From: Sphagnum magellanicum
Lineage: Eukaryota; Streptophyta; Sphagnopsida; Sphagnales; Sphagnaceae
NCBI GenBank assembly: GCA_021904315.1
Contig: CM038920.1
Location: forward strand, 9,114,001 to 9,178,000
Reading direction: 5' to 3'
Length of the DNA: 64,000 nucleotides
Below are positions 36,994 through 48,234 of the stretch, one piece after another. The translations under genes and the position numbers were made by a program. Each line of letters begins with the position of its first letter. The stretch's first letter is position 1. Under the pieces are notes generated by a model. The model searched no databases. It saw only the letters and a list, made by a program, of their open reading frames with translations, and was not told the origin of the DNA.

Positions 36994-37215
36994 CCTAGCT
37001 ACTGCACTCACCACCTACCCTACTAACCTAGCTACTGTACTTACCACCTACCCTATTAACCTAGCTATTGTACTCATCACCTACCCTACTAACCTAGCTA
37101 CTGTACTTACCACCTACCCTATTAACCTAGCTATTGTACTCATCACCTACCCTACTAACCTAGCTACTGTATTCACCACCTACCCTACTAACCTAGCTAC
37201 CCTATTAATTACATA
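36994..37215. repeat. 33-bp tandem repeat, six full copies
   Basis: 'cctagctact' begins units at 36994, 37027, 37060, 37093, 37126 and 37159, with a partial unit from 37192. Two variants alternate (…ctgtacttaccacc / …ttgtactcatcacc), so part of the array grew as 66-bp dimers. Similar words recur at 37430-37500. Confidence 0.9.
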
Positions 37216-37229
37216 CCCTACCCTAAAAA

Positions 37230-37420
37230 CCTTACCCTAAATGCAATACCTGCATTTTGGGCCATTTCGAAAGTACGCATGCGGGGTTCAAGCTTTCTTT
37301 ATACAAAAATCCTACCCTAAATGCAATACCTGCATTTTGGGCCATTTCGAAAATACGCATGTGGGGTTTAAACATCTTTATACGAAAATCATACCCTAAA
37401 TGTAATACTTACATTTTGGG
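37230..37420. repeat. 79-bp repeat, outlying block
   Basis: About two and a half units of the same 'ccctaaatgcaatacctgcattttggg' family that forms the main array at 38285-38875. They are separated from it by about 870 bases of AT-rich DNA. Confidence 0.75.
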
Positions 37421-38284
37421 TCACACCGCTAACCAAGCTACTGTATTAACCACCTACCCTACTAACCTAGCTACTCTATTAATTACATACCCTACTAACT
37501 TAACCATTAGGTTTAGGGTTGAGACACATAAATTAATTGATAAGTTTTTCATAAATGTATAGTAATTAATTTAAAGTAAGCTAAATTTGGGGGGAAATTT
37601 TTAGGTTTAGAGTTGAGACACAAATTAATTAATAAGTTTTTCACAAATGTATAATAATTAATCTAGAGTAGGCTAAATTTGGGGGGAAGATTTTAGGGTT
37701 TACTCATATGTGAAGTAATACAATTGCATTTTATATCTTCTTCAAAAAGAGTGGAAAAATTAGGTTGGAAGGATCACACAAAGATAAAACACATATCTTT
37801 TCTTTTGGTTTTATATGAAATTTATTTGATTATTTTTAAAGATTAACGTATTTTCTTTCACTTAATAAATATTTATAGTTTAAAACCTTTGAATTTTGGT
37901 TTTCAAATTTTTTCCTATGTTCTTTTAAATTAGTTTATTTTGCATTATATGATTTGTATAGCTTGTATAATTTTTTAGGTTTAGGGCATATATCACTAAG
38001 ATTTTTTTTTGTTAGGGTTTGGTAAAAGTAAGTACAAGTGCAAGTATTGAAATTATGCCTCAAAATTCCAGTTGGTAAAAGTAAGTACGGGTGTAGGTAT
38101 TGCAACGAAACCCCAAAATTCTAGTTGGTAAAGGTAAGTATAAGTTTGGGTATTGCAAGTTGAAATGAAAAACAAGCCTAGATGCAATACCCACACGTAA
38201 AAAAATCCATCTAAATGGTTTGGATATCTTTAAGTGAAGACCTAGTCCTAAACACAATATGCACATGCAAAATCACTTTGAAAT

Positions 38285-38875
38285 AACCTAACCTTAAATG
38301 CAATACCTGCAATTTAAACCACTCCGAAAGGATGCATGTAGGGTTTAAGTTTCTTTATATGAAGATCCTGCCCTAAATGCAATACCTGCATTTTGGAGGC
38401 ACACAAAAATATGCATGTGGGGTTTAAGCATCTTTATACGAAGATCCTACCCTAAATGCAATACCTGCATTTTGGGCCACTCCAAAAGGACGCATGTAGG
38501 GTTTAAGCTTTTTTATATGAAGATTCTACCCTAAATGCAATACCTACATTTTGGGGGCACACAAAAATACGCATGCGGGGTTTAAGCATCTTTATACGAA
38601 GATCTTACCCTAAATGCAATACCTGCATTTTGGGCCACTCCAAAAGGACGCATGTAGGGTTTATGCTTCTTTATATGAAGATCTTGCCCTAAATGCAATA
38701 CCTGCATTTTGGGGGCACACAAAAATACGCATGTGGGGTTTAAGCATCTTTATACGAAGATCCTACCCTAAATGTAATACCTGCATTTTGGGCCACTCCA
38801 AAAGGACACATGTAGGGTTTAAGCTTCTTTATATGAAGATCCTACCCTAAATGCAATACCTGCATTTTGGGGCAC
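38285..38875. repeat. Main 79-bp array with alternating unit types
   Basis: Eight units start with 'cctaaatgcaatacctgc' about 79 bp apart. Type A continues 'ggccactccaaaaggacgcatgtaggg', type B 'gggggcacacaaaaatacgcatgtgggg', and they alternate A-B-A-B. This is a higher-order dimer of about 158 bp. Open frames inside it are by-products. Confidence 0.9.
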
Positions 38876-39548
38876 AAAAATAATTAGTTAATTTCAAATT
38901 AATATGCACACAAAGGTGTGTATAGAGGTTAGGGTTGTTGATTAGGAGTTCCATGATTCTTACTTCATTTCATGAATTTGAAAAGAGGTTATATTGTTTG
39001 TGGATCAAATAATACAATGACAATTGTGATCAAGCTTATCTTGGTGTAGGAATTTTTCATGAAAAAACTGAACTTACAATCTATAACTTGGAATAATTAT
39101 CTTAAATAATGATTTCAATAACTTATTAAAACAAAAATATACTTAAGTTAATTAATCAAATATCAAATTAATCAATCTGATTTTTGGATCCAACTTTTTA
39201 TTATCCAAGTAAATAAAATTAAGCCAAATGATTAGTTGATTATTCCAAATAAATAAATGATTATCTAATTCTTGATAATTATTCATCTAAATTATCTGAA
39301 ATAATGGTCTATTAATTATTTAATTATATGACAAATTTTTTTGATAATAAATTAATTATCAGAAATATTTTATATTAAATTGGGGGGAAATTTTTGGGTT
39401 TAGACATATGTGAAACAATACAATCTCATTCTATATTTTCTTCAAAAAGATTGAGAAAATTAAGTTGGAGTTATCACATAAAGGTAATAAACAAACCTTA
39501 TGTGAAAACCTAACCCTGAATGCAATACAAAGTTTGTTGAGATCAAAA

Positions 39549-39855
39549 ATAAACCAGCAACTATTATGGGACCTATATGCGGGTATTGCAAGAGATGCCA
39601 AAAAAACCAGCAATTATTATGGGGAACTATATGTGGGTATTGCAACGAATGGAGAATGTAAACGATTATTTGTGCCCTATATGTGGGTATTGCAAGGAAT
39701 GCAAAATGCCAGCAGCTATTATGGGACTCATATGCGGGTATTGCAAGGAATGTAAAAGGCCAGCGCCTATTGTGGGACTTATATGCGGGTATTGCAATTA
39801 ATGCAAAATTCATGTGGCTATTTCTGGACTTATATGCAGGTATTGCATATTAGAA
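39549..39855. repeat. 51-bp tandem repeat, six copies
   Basis: 'tatatg(c/t)gggtattgca' recurs at spacings of 54, 50, 51, 51 and 51 bases. Because 51 is a multiple of three, long repetitive frames appear on both strands, but they have no start context or domain. Confidence 0.85.
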
Positions 39856-40260
39856 AATGGTCTTGTGGAGTTCATAATAGAAAATGATGTGGGTATTATA
39901 TGTTTAAAATGTGTGGATTATTTTAAAAGTCTTCAGGTGATGTGAGTCCTATTAACTTAGATGTAAGTATTGTATAATGTTCATTTTGATTTTTGGTTTG
40001 ATTCTTACATCTCAAGTACTAACAAAATTATGACAAAGAAGACATATACGATTAATTAGATACACATCAAACAAGTGTGAGTAGAAGATACTATTATTTT
40101 AATAAAAGATGTACAAAAACGGGTGCATGGAAAATTATTAGAGAACCCAATGAAAAAAAAACATTGGATCTCTATAACATATCAAAGGATCAAAGTTCAA
40201 AATTGGGTAGTCAAAAAATAAAAGGGCTAGAAAACCTTACTAATTATATAAAATGAAACC

Positions 40261-40859
40261 CTAACCCATATCAGTATCTACAATCCCGTGTTTAGCTCGA
40301 TATGCAGCTGCTGCATTTGCAGCCTTTGCTGCATGATGAGCTGTGTAAAGATGGCGGCGTTGCATCTCAACCTGAACTGCATTTGCAACAAACTGGGCCT
40401 TTGTTTGGTCCCGAACCTTACAAACACCCAAAAATCACCAAATTAAACCGTAACACACATCTGATGCAACAACATTTTCTTGAGCACCTCCCACATCTGA
40501 TGTAACAATATTTTCCTGGGCACCTCCCGCATCTGATGTAACAATATTTTCCTGGGCACCTCCCGCATCTGATGTAACAATAATTTCCTGGGCACCTCCC
40601 GCATCTGATGTAACAATAATTTCCTGGGCACCTCCCGCATCTGATGCAAGAGTACTTTGTTGAACAATTGCCGCATCTAATGCAGCAACATGTGGCTCAG
40701 CACTGACTCATCTCCTCCAGCAATATATGGAAGAAGAATCACCTCATCAGAAACAACAACATTTGGCAAAATAGCCTCATCCGATGCAGCTAAATCTTGC
40801 CTATTGATTTCCAACTGTCCACCATCGCTTTTCCTTAGTCTTCTTCTCTTACCCATTAT
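40261..40859 (-). pseudogene. Unrecognised broken reading frame with 12-residue repeats
   Basis: On the minus strand an ATG at 40857-40859 opens MGKRRRLRKSDGGQLEINRQ. That frame ends at 40677-40679. One base-frame away the coding-like sequence goes on: ...AALDAAIVQQSTLASDAGGAQE, then about six repeats of the 12-residue phrase (E)NIVTSDAGGAQ, encoded by 36-bp units at 40448-40663. It then passes an in-frame TGA near 40425 and continues VRDQTKAQFVANAVQVEMQRR...AKAANAAAAYRAKH, a helix-forming tail, to a TAG at 40261-40263. One frameshift and one stop separate three coding-like parts. It may be a dead gene, or a real gene with a small unrecognised intron. I know no family for it. Confidence 0.4.
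40448..40663. repeat. 36-bp tandem repeat, about six copies
   Basis: 'gcacctcccgcatctgatgtaaca' recurs at 40484, 40520, 40556, 40592 and 40628, with an earlier diverged unit. The period is a whole number of codons, and the minus-strand frame it encodes stays open. Confidence 0.9.
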
Positions 40860-41230
40860 AACCTCCAACCCTAAACCAAAAACCACCAGTTATTACCAAT
40901 TGTTAATTCTATTGAACTAAAGCATAAGCAACAGCAAAGCAAAAAAAAAGAATCCCCACCATATAGGAAGGTGACGGCAGCTCTGTAGCGCAGTAGCAAG
41001 AAAAAAGAAAAAAAAGCGCTGCAATGTTGCAGCGCAGCGCAGCAAGAAAAATAAAACAAGGCGCTGCTGTGCAGCCCCACGAAGAAGAAGGCGACGGGCA
41101 GCTGTCGTCGCCTTCTTCGTGGAGTTACGCTGCAGCGCGGCTCCGAACTCTTCGTGGAGCTGCACTGCAACACGACTCCGAGCTGTTCGTGGAACCACGC
41201 TGCAACGCGGCTCTGAGCTCAGCGCCGAGC

Positions 41231-41320
41231 TTAGCGCAACTCTGAGTGTTGTAACGCAGCTCTGAGTGTTGCAACGCAGCTCTGAGTGTTGCAACGCAGC
41301 TCCGAGCGTTGCAGCGCTGA
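41231..41320. repeat. 20-bp tandem repeat, four copies
   Basis: 'ctctgagtgttgcaacgcag' repeats with one or two changes. It lies in a GC-rich, low-complexity stretch (40980-41350) of GAGCTC, GCTGC and CTTCGTGGAG words. Confidence 0.75.
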
Positions 41321-41356
41321 GCTGTTTGTGGAGCTGCTCCGAGCTCCGAGCTCTTC

Positions 41357-41640
41357 GTGGAAGAGAAGAGAAGAACAGGAAGAAGAAATAAAAGGAAGAG
41401 GAAGAGGAGCAAGGAGGAAGAGAAGGAAAAAACAAGAAGAAAAAAAACGAAGAAAAGAAGGAGGAAGAGAAGAAAAAAAAACGAAGAGAAGAAGGAGGAA
41501 GAGGAGAAAAAAACAGGAAGAAAAAAAAAGCACAGAGGAGTAAGGAGGAAGAGAATAGAAAAACTGCAAGCTAAAAAAACGAAGAGGAGCAAGGAGGAAG
41601 AGAAGGAAAAACAGGGAAACAAAAAGAAGCAGCTCCGAGC
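41357..41640 (+). repeat. Polypurine tract, about 280 bases
   Basis: Almost only A and G on the plus strand ('gaagaggagcaaggaggaagagaag', cut here as a pattern). Such mirror-like purine tracts can form triplex DNA and block polymerases. Long frames on either strand (41125-41830) are artefacts of composition. Confidence 0.8.
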
Positions 41641-41880
41641 TCCGAGCTCTTATTCTTTGGAACTTCTTGCGTTACACAAAAAAGAAGAAAAAGAAGGCGA
41701 TGCCATCGCCTTCTTCTTCTTCTTTTCTTGCAATACAAAGAAGAAAAAGAAGCAAATGTTGTTTGTGGAGCTGCACTGCAACGCTGCGTATCTTGTGCAA
41801 CGCAGCTCCACAAACAAACAAACAAAATAAACACAAAAAAAAAATGCTTACCTGGGTCCTGCGTGGGTCCGGCTCCAACC

Positions 41881-42020
41881 GCTCCAAGCTCCAAGCTCGC
41901 TCCCGCTCCAAGCCGGCTCCAAGCTCCAAGCTCGCTCCCGCTCCAAGCCAGCTCCAAGCTCCAAGTTCGCTCCCGCTCCAAGCCGGCTCCAAGCTCCAAG
42001 CTCACTCCCGCTCAACGTCT
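41881..42020. repeat. 35-bp tandem repeat, four copies
   Basis: 'gctccaagctccaagctc' starts units at 41881, 41916, 41951 and 41986, nearly identical. Confidence 0.88.
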
Positions 42021-42039
42021 CTGGAGCTCTGGCGATGGA

Positions 42040-42150
42040 GTGAGGGGGGAGGTAGGTGGTAGGTAGGAGGGGGGAGGTAGATGGTAGGTAGGAGGGGGGA
42101 GGTAGGAGGGGGGAGGGAGGTGGTAGGTAGGAGGGGGGAAAATTTTGGGG
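42040..42150 (+). repeat. G-rich GGAGGTAGG tract
   Basis: Short irregular repeats of 'ggtaggtaggagggggga'. Several G4 runs make a quadruplex likely. Confidence 0.7.
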
Positions 42151-42240
42151 TAGAGAAGAGGTGGAAAAAAAAATAAAAATCCGGGCAGGGAGGATGGGAT
42201 TTTCGTTCATCCGGAAAACGGCCTCAACGGGCTCATCCGC

Positions 42241-42272
42241 AACTGGTGCATTGGTGGCTGCTAATTCACTCC
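42241..42272 (+). repeat. R1-like word, direct copy
   Basis: Reverse complement of 36799-36828 with one mismatch in 30. Confidence 0.6.
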
Positions 42273-42589
42273 AGCCCCCATCGACGACTCGCCACCATGC
42301 TTGTAAACTGATCTAATGGTCAATGGCGTCCATTCTGGACAACGGCTGAGATGGCAAGCGACTTGCTTCCGCGTCCAATTCTGGGTCCACGGAGTCCCAG
42401 TGTTTTGATGGCATCGCTTGGCCATTCTGATGTCATGAATTGACATCATCTGACGAGGAATGTGACGAAGAAACATAACTTTAGATACTTTGTGGGGCCA
42501 CTAGTGGGGTTCCATTTTTCTGCATACTAGTCTTTCACATCATATTAGGTTATGCTTCATTGTTGCTATTGTGGTGGAGAATCTGCTCT

Positions 42590-43030
42590 CAGGGCCACTT
42601 TAGATGAAAGTCGAGGATCCAATGAAATAGAGCAATTCTATTGGCTGAGAGTCATAAATTAGACCCTTGGCCTTTAGATGAGTCTCCAACACCAAAAAGT
42701 GGCAAATTGGGGCTCAACTTACATGGCACCATTTTGGAGGGAAAATCAATCGGTTTGAACAACAAAAAAGGAACTAACAAGGAAAGCCCATGATTTGAAG
42801 AACCAAGATGGAAGCTAATGTTCAAGGCAGGGTCCAAACTCACCGATTCAATTTGCTTCAAATGGGTTCAGTTCCTAGGAATTTGGGGCCTGTATCTCTC
42901 ATTTAAAGTGGGCCTTAGTTGTGGTGGTTGCCCCTTTTGTTGGCCCTGCCTTGTAAGGCAGGGATATTGTGTTGGGAATCATTGTAGAGTATAGTAGCTT
43001 CATGGGCTTTTGCTCCTATCAACTAGGTGA
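42590..43030 (-). repeat. Dispersed repeat R2, copy B (segments a and b)
   Basis: 42590-42930 is the inverted match of 5465-5840. 42935-43030 is the inverted match of 6100-6250. The junction is a perfect palindrome, CCCTGCCTT-GT-AAGGCAGGG, at about 42945-42964. Segment order differs from copy A once orientation is allowed for. Confidence 0.6.
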
Positions 43031-45006
43031 GATGATTCATCTTAATTTGGTTGTAAAAAGATTCACATTCATCTTTTGACATTTTGTTTTCTGTGCCATC
43101 TTCTTAAATGTGCACCCAGCCCAACTGACTTTGTCACCAATGAATAATCACAAAACTAAATATGGAAATATTTTCTCTAAAAATGATTATGGCACCCATT
43201 ATATGCAAAAATTCATGTAACTCTTTCAAAATGTGACAATGTGATTGAAAACATTCAAATACACATGTCATGATGAGTCCTTTTTTTTTACTTTGAAATT
43301 TTGCACAAATGTGAAGAATTAATATGAAAAGAAAATATTTGATAACTTTGTTTTAAGAAAAAGTCATTAAATTTGCAAAAAAAATAAAATCATGTTGTGA
43401 CATTTCCCTATTGTTTTTGGTTTGGTAACAAAATTTTAAATGTTTAAATAGGTTCCTAAAACATGTCATCATTTCATGTGAGATATCTTTTGGGTTCTTC
43501 ATAAGTAATGTGACGTAAAAAAATGAGAAAAAAATATCTTTAAATTTTATTTTTTTTAACCAACAATATGATGTAAACTAAAATAAATTTGAAATTATTT
43601 TCTCCTACCTATGACCAATTTATCATAAATATTAATTGTTGATATTAAATTAGTGACATGGCCATTGTGTATAACACACCTTGTTCTTATGAGATCATGA
43701 AACTCAAGGGCTCTAAAAATGCACTCTAAATTCAATTACCATAACTCAAAATTCTTGTTAATTTGAGCCTATGATGTGCTCAAACTTTGATCACATTTTT
43801 TTTAGTGATGTGCTCAATCAAGTAGGCCTGTCACCTTGAAACAAATATTCAACAACTAATTACTTGAATGATACTGTGATGCAGTGTTGTTTTTTTTTCA
43901 CTTTTCCACTTTAACTCAGTTGGCTACATGTTGCCCCCTCTTTCACAAATAAATGCCACATGGACATATTCTATATCAAAGTGCCCAACCACGAGGTGGC
44001 TAAGTATGTGAACTTTTGATGACAAGGGAAAAAATTAGTTGGACAAGATTTGCTAGAAGAGAATTTTTTAAGTCAATTTTAAGACTGCAAGCTTTCAAAA
44101 AAATTCAATTCTTTTGTGAATCATTGATTTTCTGTTTCAACTTTTGGCAACAAAGCTTTATGGGGGAATTGAACCTTGACTCAAATAGGCCCTGCCCATC
44201 GCAACATAAAGCCTAACCTGCACAAAAGAAAAACTTAGTCATGCATACTCAATGTAAAAAATGATTTTTTTGAAGGTCCAAAAAGGGGTTGGATGAAGAT
44301 TCATGAATCATCATATCCAAACAAGTAGGGATTGTGGACACAAAGGGCTATCGTAACATTCAGTAATTCTTTGATCATTTCCCATAACAAATTTGGTTGT
44401 CTTTTCAACTTTGGATTGTTCCAAAAGAGAAGTTCTCCATGGTGAAAAACTTTTGGTTGAACATTTGAACAACTAACTCCAAATGTATAATTAATTGAAT
44501 TTTTAGTTTAGTTTCCATGAAGGTGAGTGTACAAAAAATCGTTCATGTTCTATTGAACAATAAATTGCACAAACAAGTTTAGTCAACTTAATGTATTCAA
44601 GGATTTGATATTTAAGAATTTGTGATGATGAAAGGGTCTTCCAAAGATTGGTAAATGGGTTGAGATTAGATGGTTTTTGCATTGCCAATTTGGCATTGTT
44701 TTTCATTGTAAGGACAAATAAAAATCTTTGCAAGTCAAAAACGGTAGCAGAAAACATTGTTGGAACCGATACCTCAATAAGCCCCACTTTTTTAGGTTGG
44801 CAAAAGGTAACTTTTGGAATTGTTAAATGAGTAGAAAACTTCACTTCAATATCTAGTTGCAACCATTACTAAGGTACATTTGCAACCAATACCAAATGCA
44901 ATTCTTGGGATGGGAATTGGCACTGTGATTCTATAATAAGCTAATTCTTAACTCTCACACATTGTTGCCTCATAGAGGTTATGATCTTTTCAAACATTAT
45001 TATATA
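43031..45006. other. AT-rich intergenic
   Basis: No gene or clear repeat seen. Confidence 0.5.
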
Positions 45007-45384
45007 TTGTAAAGGAAGAAAGTTCCTTCCCCTGACTCCAGATGGACAGTGGCTACGGACAGTAACTAAATATAGCGAGACTTGCACATGCTAGCAGTTT
45101 AGCTTCTTGGGAGGGGAGGAAAAGATGTAGCAAAAGAGCAGGCGCACTCTTGAAGGGAATGGAGCAGCAGTTGTATGGCAGTAAAGGTGAAGCGCCCAGG
45201 CTTATAATAATTGCAGCCCCAACCACCCAGGCCCTGTGTTTCTCCGGGCGTTAGGACAAGGACGGTATGGGATTAAAGTGAGATGCTATGGAGAATATGT
45301 TGGGGAATACATTAGAAACTTGGGCAACATATTGGGAACCCATTGAGAACTTAAAGGGAACACATTGGGAACGAGAGAAAAATG
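45007..45384 (+). repeat. Left arm of the long inverted repeat
   Basis: Runs from TTGTAAAGG to 'gggaacgagagaaaaatg'. It includes 'cccaggcttataataattgc', a TATA-like word that also occurs in the other arm. Confidence 0.8.
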
Positions 45385-46572
45385 AAAAAAAAATCCTTCT
45401 AGCTCCCAGCAAAGCCTTGGGTGAGCACCTAATAGCAATTTAATTCAGTTTCCATGGCCACAAGGCATTTCACTCCTTCAAAATGGTCCATTCTGTGAAG
45501 CAAAAGGCCCCATGCCAGATTTTGTTGGACTCCACAGAGGGGTGTAACCCCAAGGTAAGTGGGTAACTGAAGCACCTAGGTGGCATCCTAGGTGGCACAC
45601 ACCTGTGCATTAGGCACGGGGTTCACACTCAAAAGCCCATTGCCCCTATAATGGAGCGAGAGTGGCATTAAATGCAACCTAGAGTTTGGACAAACCCAGA
45701 TCCTAGAGCTGCTGATGGGTTGCGCTAATTTTAAGTTGTTACAAATCTCGACTAATTCTCGAGCCACAATAGTATTGATTGATGATGCTAGAAGCAAAAA
45801 AAGAGAGAGAAAACGAGCTTTTGGTAAAGTATACCAAGCCGCACAATTCTGTAGACGCCATCCTTAGACAAAAGCAGCTGCAGATGTCAACTTAATTAGA
45901 GCAAGCTGTTGTTCCAACTTATTAGTTGCATCTTTCATGATTTTGTTGTGCACGGGGAAAGATAAATTTAAACAATCTCGCTTGCCCATGAGTGCTTGCT
46001 TGTGATAGTACCTAATAATTTTTGTGTCAGAATCGTCATAAAGGAGGGATCTTGCACCTACCTACTCCTCGAGAGGGAAGGGGGTGACGATGTTACACTT
46101 AAGGTGTAAACAACCCTCCCCCCTCCTAATTTACTCCTCCTGATTTATCATACTCCTTCACAAATTCAACATTAATTAAATTATTTTGAAAGTAATTAAA
46201 TTTTGAAAAAAATAATTACCAAGAATGCCAAAATCAACAAAAATAGGTTTTTGGGGGTCAGATTTGGGATTTGCGAACTCAGGTCTATGGGGGCCAAACA
46301 CCCATCACACACAGTTTAGACAAACCAGGATTACTATATAGTCGTTAGAATTTGGTGTCTCTTGCTAATGATATTATTTATACTAAAATTTTCAAAAAAT
46401 TAAAAATCCAAAGCCAATGTTTAAGATTCTAAATATATTAATTATTTGGCAAACATTTGCTGAATCCGTTCAGTGATTATGATATATATGTTCAAGTTCC
46501 CGATAATGCTTTCCTCATGCTTTAACTATGTGGAACAGGATTTTCCAAAGAGTCAGTTTGTTCGTCATTCCG

Positions 46573-46728
46573 TTAAGCTTCTAGGTGTAGCCGAAGGGCC
46601 GTCAATGCAGCCAAAACATTACCATGTTGCGCAATGAGTGCACGCATACGTTCTTGTATGTCTTCGAGCATCTTGGGGCAGGGGGTTTTTCCTACACTCT
46701 TCTGTGCTAGTGCCGTGTGTGTGGACAT
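46573..46728 (-). CDS. Small ORF inside the inverted-repeat element, 51 codons
   Basis: On the minus strand ATG at 46726-46728 opens MSTHTALAQKSVGKTPCPK, continues with an amphipathic helical segment (MLEDIQERMRALIAQ) and stops with TAA at 46573-46575. Composition looks coding, unlike the AT-rich DNA around it. A TTCAG acceptor-like word lies 25-30 bases upstream of the ATG (46757). Farther up are an AA|GTGAGT donor (about 46852) and a CACTATATAG motif (about 47075). The ORF could therefore be the last exon of a captured gene piece. No family recognised. Confidence 0.35.
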   Translation of the reverse strand: MSTHTALAQKSVGKTPCPKMLEDIQERMRALIAQHGNVLAALTALRLHLEA

Positions 46729-47142
46729 TGTTGAAGTCTGGCTACATCAACTGAAGAATTGTGCAGGCAGCGTTACTGGTGTCAAAATGTGAGGCAAAAT
46801 CAATCCTTGGGGTGGCAGAAGAAATGAAAGTCCATGGCTTATTAGTTTGTACTCACTTATTTGCTCAAGGCGTTGTTGATTCCTACAAAGATCACAATAC
46901 AGAAGAAGAGAAAGTGTGTGTGTGAGAGAGAGAAAGAGACAAAGTATTTGAAAGCAATATTGTATGGACTTATCAAAATCCATCTTCTCTCATTTGAATG
47001 TGATTAACTTACTGTGTAGTATTAACTTACTTATTTATTAAATGACAAAGAGGCACTGGATAGGTGTTGGACTATATAGTGGGTGAAGGGCATTTCCAAA
47101 AGTAAAGGACCTAGAACAACACAATAGCCAAGTTTGGGCTCA

Positions 47143-47573
47143 CATTTTTCTCTCGTTCCCAATGTGTTCCCTTTAAGTTTTCAATGGGTTCCCAATATGT
47201 TGCCCAAGTTCCCAATGTATTCCCCAACGTATTTTCCATAGCATCTCACTTTAATCCCATACTGTCCTTCTCCTGACGCCCGGAGAAACACAAGGCCTGG
47301 GTGGTTGGGGCCGCAATTATTATAAGCCCAGGCGCTTCACCTTTACTGCCATACAACTGTTGTTCCATTCCCTTCAAGAGCGCACCTGCTCTTTTGCTAC
47401 ACCTTTTCCTCCCCTCCCAAGAAGCTAAACTGCTAGCATGTGCAAGTTTTGCTATATTTAGCTACTATCCGTCCGGATTAAGGGGAAGCTTCACGACATC
47501 CTCGCTATATTTAACTACTGTCCGTAGCCACTATCCGTCTGGAGTCAGGGGAAGGAATTTTCTTCCTTTACAA
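47143..47573 (-). repeat. Right arm of the long inverted repeat
   Basis: Inverted copy of 45007-45384 with an extra block at about 47450-47515. Confidence 0.8.
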
Positions 47574-48234
47574 CATAGGCTTGTAACATAACAATATCCC
47601 CCTAGGGTGCAAATGGGATAACATGAACCACACCCGCTTGCTTTTTGATTTCTTTTGTGATTGATATTGGAGAAATATTTCTAAAATATTTTTGAAATAT
47701 TTTTGAAAAAGTCTTTAAAAATCATGATAATTTTCTTTGATAAGCCTTACATTAAAAATTTGTCAAATATGCCATTTAGAAAAAAATTCAAGTTATTAAA
47801 CATGTCCTTTATTGTTTAAAAACATTGATTATAGCATTTTATTAAATTTTTTTCATAATTTTTATTCATTTGATTAATTTCAAATTTATTCACAAGTTCC
47901 CATGATATATTATGAATGTTATCACATAAGTAAATCCTACAATTTCAACACGAAATTAAATTACATTTTCAATAACATGGAACATCAAGCATTAGTTACA
48001 CTTGTTGTGGTACATGTTACCATGACTACAACCCCCATTTGATTTATAAATGTGGCCCAAATGTGCTACCCAACAAATTCAAGTGCTAGGTGATTGATTT
48101 CAATATTCAAATTTGTAATGTACCAAAGATAAATGTTCTCATGAGCAGAATTGACCAAGGCCGGAAACTTAGTAGACACATCACCTTAATAGATTTTGAC
48201 ATAGCTGCTATAAAATCACAAACAGACACATCAT

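Larger units (their letters stand above)
45007..47573. mobile_element. 2.57-kb element with long terminal inverted repeats
   Basis: 45007-45384 (378 bp) and 47143-47573 (431 bp) are inverted copies of one another, with a few percent mismatch. They start TTGTAAAGGAAGAAA at each outer end. The right arm carries about 50 extra bases (47450-47515) that partly duplicate its own outer part. The 1.76-kb interior is unique. Arms of this length are typical of Mutator-like or foldback elements. I could not see a convincing target duplication ('attattata' left, 'cataggctt' right). No transposase is present, so it would be non-autonomous. Confidence 0.75.

Noticed and set aside
39460-39813. 117-codon minus-strand repetitive frame (AIPAYKSHN-like repeats)
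   Set aside because: The 51-bp period is a multiple of three, which keeps frames open on both strands; no start context or continuation.
41125-42066. Several frames of 100-170 codons over the purine and GC-rich tracts
   Set aside because: Pure composition artefacts present in many frames at once.
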